Origin: Actinomycetota bacterium | GTDB lineage: Bacteria > Actinomycetota > Actinomycetes > S36-B12 | DNA: 46,493 nt | Assembly (NCBI GenBank): GCA_017857875.1 | Contig: JAFMCH010000008.1 | Coordinates: 1 to 46,493 of the forward strand | Direction of reading: 5' to 3' | Shown here: piece by piece, positions 42,370-46,493 of the stretch | Layout of the letters: every line of letters begins with the position of its first letter | Position numbering within the stretch: position 1 is the first letter of the stretch | Position numbers and translations under genes: made by a program | The notes under the pieces: generated by a model | Told to the model about the DNA's origin: nothing | The model's database searches: none | What the model saw: only the letters and a program-made list of their open reading frames with translations

Positions 42370-43420
42370 TCAACACATTGCGATGGGCGCATCGACAGCC
42401 GACTTCGGCGGCTGGGACATGCCGATCGAATACGAGGGGACGCTCAGCGAACATAAGGCCGTCCGCGAGGCCGTGGCGATGTTTGATGTGTCCCACATGG
42501 GAACGACGCTGATTTTTGGCCCCGGCGCACTCGATGCTCTCAATGGGGTGTTGACCAATGATCTTGAGCACATCACTGATGGCCAGGCGCAATACACCCT
42601 GCTCTGCGACGCACACGGTGGCGTCGTTGATGATCTCATCGCATACCGCATAAACGATGCCAACATCATGCTCATACCTAATGCTGCCAACTCAGACGCT
42701 GTCGTGGCCTCGGTGTCCGCTGCACTGACTCCGCAGGGCATCACCGTGATGGATGCCCGAGATGACCACGGCATCATTGCCGTGCAGGGACCCGAAAGTT
42801 CGCAGGCGCTGGCTGCGATCGGCCTGGACCAACCTGAGAACTACATGAGTTTTATCCGGTCCACGTGGCGGGAGTTACCGGTGATGGTGTGCCGCACCGG
42901 ATATACCGGCGAACGCGGTTTCGAAATCGTTGCACCGAACGCAGCATTGGTTCCCTTGTGGCGAGAACTCGCCGCGCAAGGAGTTATCCCAGCCGGACTC
43001 GGTGCCCGCGATACGCTGCGAACCGAAATGGGATATCCATTACACGGCAATGAGTTAGGCGCTGATATCACCCCCGTCCAGGCCGGCTTAGCCTGGGCTG
43101 TGGGCTGGCAAAAGCAAGACTTCAATGGCGCCGAAGTGCTTCGCCAAGAACGCGAAACCGGGCCGACTCGCAGGCTCCGCGGGCTCATCGCTGCCGGGCG
43201 GGGAATCCCGCGTCCGGGCATGTCGATTCTTGACGCCAGCGGCCAACTCATCGGCATCGTCACGAGTGGCACCTACTCACCCACGTTGGCGCGCGGCATC
43301 GGCCTGGGTTTCCTGCCGCCGGACACGCCCGACCAGACGGAGGTGTTCGTCGATGTTCGGGGTCGATTGATTTCCTTCACCGTATGCAAGCCCCCTTTCG
43401 TCGATAGTCACGTCCGCTGA
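42341..43420 (+). CDS. gcvT: Glycine cleavage system T protein (aminomethyltransferase)
   Basis: 359 aa from ATG 42341, which gives the usual LRQTPLIDQHIAMGA N-terminus but overlaps the cobT 3' end by 29 bp. Family blocks: GGWDMPIEYEG, MFDVSHMG, GGVVDDLIAYR with the catalytic Asp, CRTGYTGERGFEI, GLGARDTLRTEMGYPLHGNEL. Transfers the methylene of the H-protein aminomethyl arm to tetrahydrofolate. No gcvP or gcvH in the window. Corresponds to Rv2211c but on the other relative strand, being co-directional with cobT. Confidence 0.94.
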   Translation: MTLRQTPLIDQHIAMGASTADFGGWDMPIEYEGTLSEHKAVREAVAMFDVSHMGTTLIFGPGALDALNGVLTNDLEHITDGQAQYTLLCDAHGGVVDDLIAYRINDANIMLIPNAANSDAVVASVSAALTPQGITVMDARDDHGIIAVQGPESSQALAAIGLDQPENYMSFIRSTWRELPVMVCRTGYTGERGFEIVAPNAALVPLWRELAAQGVIPAGLGARDTLRTEMGYPLHGNELGADITPVQAGLAWAVGWQKQDFNGAEVLRQERETGPTRRLRGLIAAGRGIPRPGMSILDASGQLIGIVTSGTYSPTLARGIGLGFLPPDTPDQTEVFVDVRGRLISFTVCKPPFVDSHVR

Positions 43421-43441
43421 TCGTCCCGTAGGATTCCGCGC

Positions 43442-44947
43442 ATGACCTTGATGACGACCCTTGCTCTGTCCAATGCCACACCCGCCTCGGCAACGGTCGA
43501 TGCCCTCGTCATCGGGGTGCATCCCCGGCCAGGGCGACGCAAGGGCATCATCGCGCCGGCCTGCCTCACTGCCGCCGCACGTCGACGCCTCGAGGAAGTG
43601 GCGAGCGCGCTGGGCGCAACGGGCGCTCCCGGAAACATCGTGAAGCTCCCCGGTACCGGAATCGCCAAAGCGCCCGTGGTGATCGCCGTGGGTCTGGGTG
43701 CCGGCACACCCGACGCAGAAACCGCACGTCGCGCTGCCGGCATTGCGCTGCGCAGCCTTGCTGGCAATCGCCGTGTGGGCATCGTCATTGACGATCCAGA
43801 CCCGGACAAGGTCGAAAACGCCGGACTCGGTGCTTTGCTCGGCGCCTACTCCTTCCATGAGTTCCGCGGGACCTCAGCTGCCAAGCAGCCCGCCAAAGTC
43901 CGTTCAGTCATGATCCTGGCTGACCCCAAGAGTGCCGGAAATAAAGAGGCCATCGCACGAGCCCACACCATCGCCAATGCTGTGTGCCTGTCGCGCGATT
44001 TGGTGAACACTCCCCCGTCGGCTCTGCCCCCGGCCATGCTGGCCGATGCCGCGATCGCCGCCGTGGCTGATCTAGATGTCGCCGTTGAGGTGTGGACGGA
44101 AAAGGATCTGAGCACCGGTGGCTTCGGTGGGATCCTCGCTGTTGGCCAGGGCTCCGCCAATCCTCCCCGCCTGGTTGCCATGCGCTACGCCCCTGCCGAT
44201 GCCGTGTCCTCGATCGCCCTCGTGGGCAAAGGCATCACCTTCGATTCCGGTGGCCTGTCACTTAAGCCACCGAAAGCCATGGAGACCATGAAGTGCGACA
44301 TGAGCGGTGCCGCCGCTGTCATCGGCGCTGTGCAGGCGATAGCCGCGCTTGGGCTCCCGGTAGCGGTCACCGGATGGCTGCCGATCGCCGAGAATATGCC
44401 CTCCGGCCATGCCCAACGCCCTGGCGACGTCATCACGATTTATGGCGGCCAGACCGTGGAAGTCCTCAACACCGATGCCGAGGGTCGACTGGTTCTCGCC
44501 GATGCACTCGTGCGGGCCAGCGAGGACTCACCCGATCTGATCGTTGATGCCGCCACCCTTACCGGTGCGGCCGTTGTCGCTTTGGGGGATCGCACCAGCG
44601 GCATCATGGCCAATGACGACGCGTTCCGCATCGCGGTATGGGATGCATCCGTGGCCGCCGGCGAAACGATGTGGCATGTACCCATCCCAGAGGAATCGCG
44701 CGCATCCTTGGACTCGGCGATTGCTGACATCAAGAACATCGGTGATGGCAAGGGAGGAATGCTGAGCGCGGCTGCCTTCTTGCGGGACTTTGTGCCGACA
44801 GACACCAAATGGGCTCATCTGGATATCGCTGGGCCGGCCTTCAACGATGGATCTCCCTACGGTTACACACCAAAGGGTGGTACCGGAGCCGCGGTCCGCA
44901 CCTTCGTGCAGATCGCCCATGATGCCGCCGAAGGCCGACTTCCCTAA
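43442..44947 (+). CDS. pepA: Leucyl aminopeptidase (M17)
   Basis: 501 aa, hexameric cytoplasmic zinc/manganese aminopeptidase. The C-terminal catalytic half has the full metal and catalytic set: GKGITFDSGG (Lys263, Asp268), LKPPKAM (Lys275), MKCDMSGAA (Asp286) and NTDAEGRLVLAD (Asp345, Glu347, Arg349). ATG 43442 starts it; ATG 43454 is possible. Equivalent to Rv2213 (pepB). It begins 21 bp after gcvT. Confidence 0.95.
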   Translation: MTLMTTLALSNATPASATVDALVIGVHPRPGRRKGIIAPACLTAAARRRLEEVASALGATGAPGNIVKLPGTGIAKAPVVIAVGLGAGTPDAETARRAAGIALRSLAGNRRVGIVIDDPDPDKVENAGLGALLGAYSFHEFRGTSAAKQPAKVRSVMILADPKSAGNKEAIARAHTIANAVCLSRDLVNTPPSALPPAMLADAAIAAVADLDVAVEVWTEKDLSTGGFGGILAVGQGSANPPRLVAMRYAPADAVSSIALVGKGITFDSGGLSLKPPKAMETMKCDMSGAAAVIGAVQAIAALGLPVAVTGWLPIAENMPSGHAQRPGDVITIYGGQTVEVLNTDAEGRLVLADALVRASEDSPDLIVDAATLTGAAVVALGDRTSGIMANDDAFRIAVWDASVAAGETMWHVPIPEESRASLDSAIADIKNIGDGKGGMLSAAAFLRDFVPTDTKWAHLDIAGPAFNDGSPYGYTPKGGTGAAVRTFVQIAHDAAEGRLP

Positions 44948-44972
44948 CTCGATTTGCCCGGGGGAATAGCCA

Positions 44973-44998
44973 CTGCCCATCCATGGAAGGATGGGCAG
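44973..44998 (+). terminator. Hairpin between pepA and lpdA
   Basis: A perfect 10-bp stem, CTGCCCATCC (44973-44982) with GGATGGGCAG (44989-44998), 6-nt loop, 25 bp after the pepA stop. No T-run follows, so it may be a factor-assisted terminator, a processing site or an attenuating structure ahead of lpdA. Confidence 0.55.
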
Positions 44999-45025
44999 CA
45001 CATTACATTCTGAGGGGAGTCACTC

Positions 45026-46396
45026 GTGACCAGCGCCGACGTCGTGATCTTGGGCGGTGGGAGCGGCGGTTACGCCTGCGCCCTTCGAGCCAGCCAATTA
45101 GGACTGTCGGTGGTGTTGATCGAGGCGGATAAATTAGGCGGCACCTGCCTGCATCGAGGCTGTATCCCAACCAAGGCGCTGCTGCACGCAGCCGAGGTTG
45201 CCGATACGACCCGCGAAAGTGAGTCCTTCGGTGTTCAGGCCACCCTGCAAGGCATCGACATGCCACGGGTCAACAGCTACCGCGATGGTGTCGTTAGCCG
45301 GTTGTACAAAGGCCTTCAAGGATTGGTCAAAAGCCGAGACGTCACATACGTCGAAGGCTGGGGTCGACTCACCTCCGCGCACACAGTCGAGGTCGATGGC
45401 ACGACATATACCGGCAAATCGGTAGTACTGGCTACCGGCTCACACGCACGTACCCTGCCGGGGCTTGATATCACCGGACGCATCATGACCTCTGACCAAG
45501 CCCTCAACCTCGACTACGTACCGGGCAAAGTCATTGTCTTAGGTGGTGGCGTCATCGGAGTCGAGTTCGCCAGTGTTTGGCGGTCCTTTGGCACCGAGGT
45601 ACACATCGTAGAGGGGCTGCCCAATCTCGTGCCCGCTGAGGATCCGGCTATCTCCAAGGCATTCGAACGTGCCTACCGCAAGCGCGGAATCTCCTTCACC
45701 ACCGGTGTTCGCTTCGCTTCGGCAACGCAGGATGAAAACGGGGTGACCGTTACCCTCGAAGACGGCTCCACCCACACCGCTGATCTGTTGCTCGTCGCAG
45801 TGGGTCGAGGTCCATCCACGGCAAACCTGGGCTTCGAGGAGGTCGGCATTGCTCTCGACCGTGGTTGGGTAACCGTCGATGACCAACTGCGCACCAATGT
45901 GCCCGACGTGTACGCCGTGGGCGATATCACCCCCGGTCTGCAGCTTGCCCATCGCGGATTTCAGCAGGGCATTTTCCTGGCCGAGCAACTTGGCGGGCTT
46001 TCGCCACGCGTGATCGAGGACATCAACATCCCACGGGTGACCTACTCTGAGCCAGAGGTCGGTTCTGTCGGGCTCACCCAATCCCAGGCCGAGGAAGAAT
46101 ACGGCGCAGACAAGGTGACCACATACGAATACAACCTAGGCGGTAACGGCAAGAGTCAGATCCTCGCCACCACGGGCTTCATCAAATTGGTGCAGTTGGT
46201 CGATGGCCCGGTGATCGGCATACACATGATCGGTTCGCGCATCGGCGAACAGATCGGGGAAGCCCAACTCATCGTCAACTGGGAGGCCTACCCCGAGGAT
46301 CTCGCGCCCTTGGTGCACGCACATCCGACTCAAAACGAGGCCATGGGCGAGGCGCACCTCGCCCTCGCCGGCAAGCCCCTGCACGCACACGCCTAA
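45026..46396 (+). CDS. lpdA: Dihydrolipoamide dehydrogenase (E3)
   Basis: 456 aa flavoprotein that re-oxidises dihydrolipoamide for 2-oxo acid dehydrogenases and glycine cleavage. FAD-binding GGGSGGYACALRA, redox disulfide Cys41/Cys46 in GGTCLHRGCIPTK, NAD-binding VIVLGGGVIGVEFA, YAVGDITPG and the C-terminal HAHPTQNE with the His433-Glu438 dyad. GTG start with GAGGGGAG upstream. 55 bp before the acyltransferase gene, so an E3-E2 operon that could also serve the gcvT system. Confidence 0.95.
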   Translation: MTSADVVILGGGSGGYACALRASQLGLSVVLIEADKLGGTCLHRGCIPTKALLHAAEVADTTRESESFGVQATLQGIDMPRVNSYRDGVVSRLYKGLQGLVKSRDVTYVEGWGRLTSAHTVEVDGTTYTGKSVVLATGSHARTLPGLDITGRIMTSDQALNLDYVPGKVIVLGGGVIGVEFASVWRSFGTEVHIVEGLPNLVPAEDPAISKAFERAYRKRGISFTTGVRFASATQDENGVTVTLEDGSTHTADLLLVAVGRGPSTANLGFEEVGIALDRGWVTVDDQLRTNVPDVYAVGDITPGLQLAHRGFQQGIFLAEQLGGLSPRVIEDINIPRVTYSEPEVGSVGLTQSQAEEEYGADKVTTYEYNLGGNGKSQILATTGFIKLVQLVDGPVIGIHMIGSRIGEQIGEAQLIVNWEAYPEDLAPLVHAHPTQNEAMGEAHLALAGKPLHAHA

Positions 46397-46451
46397 TCGG
46401 TGGGTTCCGCCCACCGCAACCCATTTGCCACACATAGAAGGAGAAAGCCCC

Positions 46452-46493
46452 ATGTCGGTTTCGGTCACGATGCCTCAGCTGGGTGAAAGCGTT
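46452..46493 (+). CDS. sucB: 2-oxoglutarate/pyruvate dehydrogenase E2 (lipoyl acyltransferase), 5' end only
   Basis: Only 14 codons are in the window: the start of a lipoyl domain, MSVSVTMPQLGESV, typical of dihydrolipoamide succinyl- or acetyltransferase (dlaT/sucB; Rv2215 in the equivalent order). GAAGGAGAAA lies at the right distance before ATG 46452. Which 2-oxo acid complex it serves cannot be decided from this fragment. Confidence 0.8.
   Translation, partial: MSVSVTMPQLGESV

Overview
The window is a GC-rich (roughly 60% by eye), densely packed stretch of chromosome from an actinobacterium (Actinomycetota). The identification rests on an actinobacterial bc1-aa3 respiratory module (di-heme QcrC, Rieske QcrA with an extended membrane N-terminus, CtaF subunit), DUF3043 and PspAB-type proteins, and a gene order that follows the Mycobacterium tuberculosis block Rv2181 to Rv2215 with insertions and losses. 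It does not look mycobacterial. I cannot name a genus. I saw no tRNA, rRNA, CRISPR array, insertion sequence or prophage.

Layout. 1-2449: a 3'-truncated phosphofructokinase with a PPi-type signature, divergent from glycerol kinase. 2446-10838: a lipid/envelope block with a PlsC acyltransferase, an alpha/beta hydrolase, an unknown membrane protein, ROK glucokinase, two SRPBCC proteins, a FadD15-like acyl-CoA ligase, and a NarL-type two-component system directly behind the ligase. 10885-17260: a GT87-like mannosyltransferase, an Ste24-type M48 protease, two tiny Cys-rich proteins, an exonuclease/GIY-YIG fusion, trpD and a degenerate receiver protein. Two of the tail-to-tail pairs here overlap by more than 100 bp.

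17328-25045 holds the respiratory chain as two convergent operons, ctaE-qcrC-qcrA-qcrB (+) and ctaC-ctaD-ctaF (-), separated by a strong hairpin. 25286-31073: a cysteine-desulfurase-like protein without the PLP lysine, aat, adoK, an ErpA-type Fe-S protein, glycerate kinase and nadA. 31059-33336: an envelope-stress operon pspA-htpX-pspAB. 33439-35304: DUF3043 protein, aldo/keto reductase and a small conserved unknown.

The most interesting part is 35391-42369. A cobalamin riboswitch precedes a tightly coupled six-gene operon: a secreted alpha/alpha-barrel (prenyltransferase-repeat) protein, a surface-anchored protein with an LPETS-like tail, an ECF transporter (T, fused A-A, S) and a divergent CobT-like protein. 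The most economical reading is a cobalamin or cobinamide capture and import system coupled to lower-ligand salvage. The secreted barrel recalls, at fold level only, the cobalamin-binding alpha domain of animal intrinsic factor and transcobalamin. The window closes with gcvT, leucyl aminopeptidase, dihydrolipoamide dehydrogenase and the first 14 codons of a lipoyl-domain acyltransferase (sucB/dlaT type).
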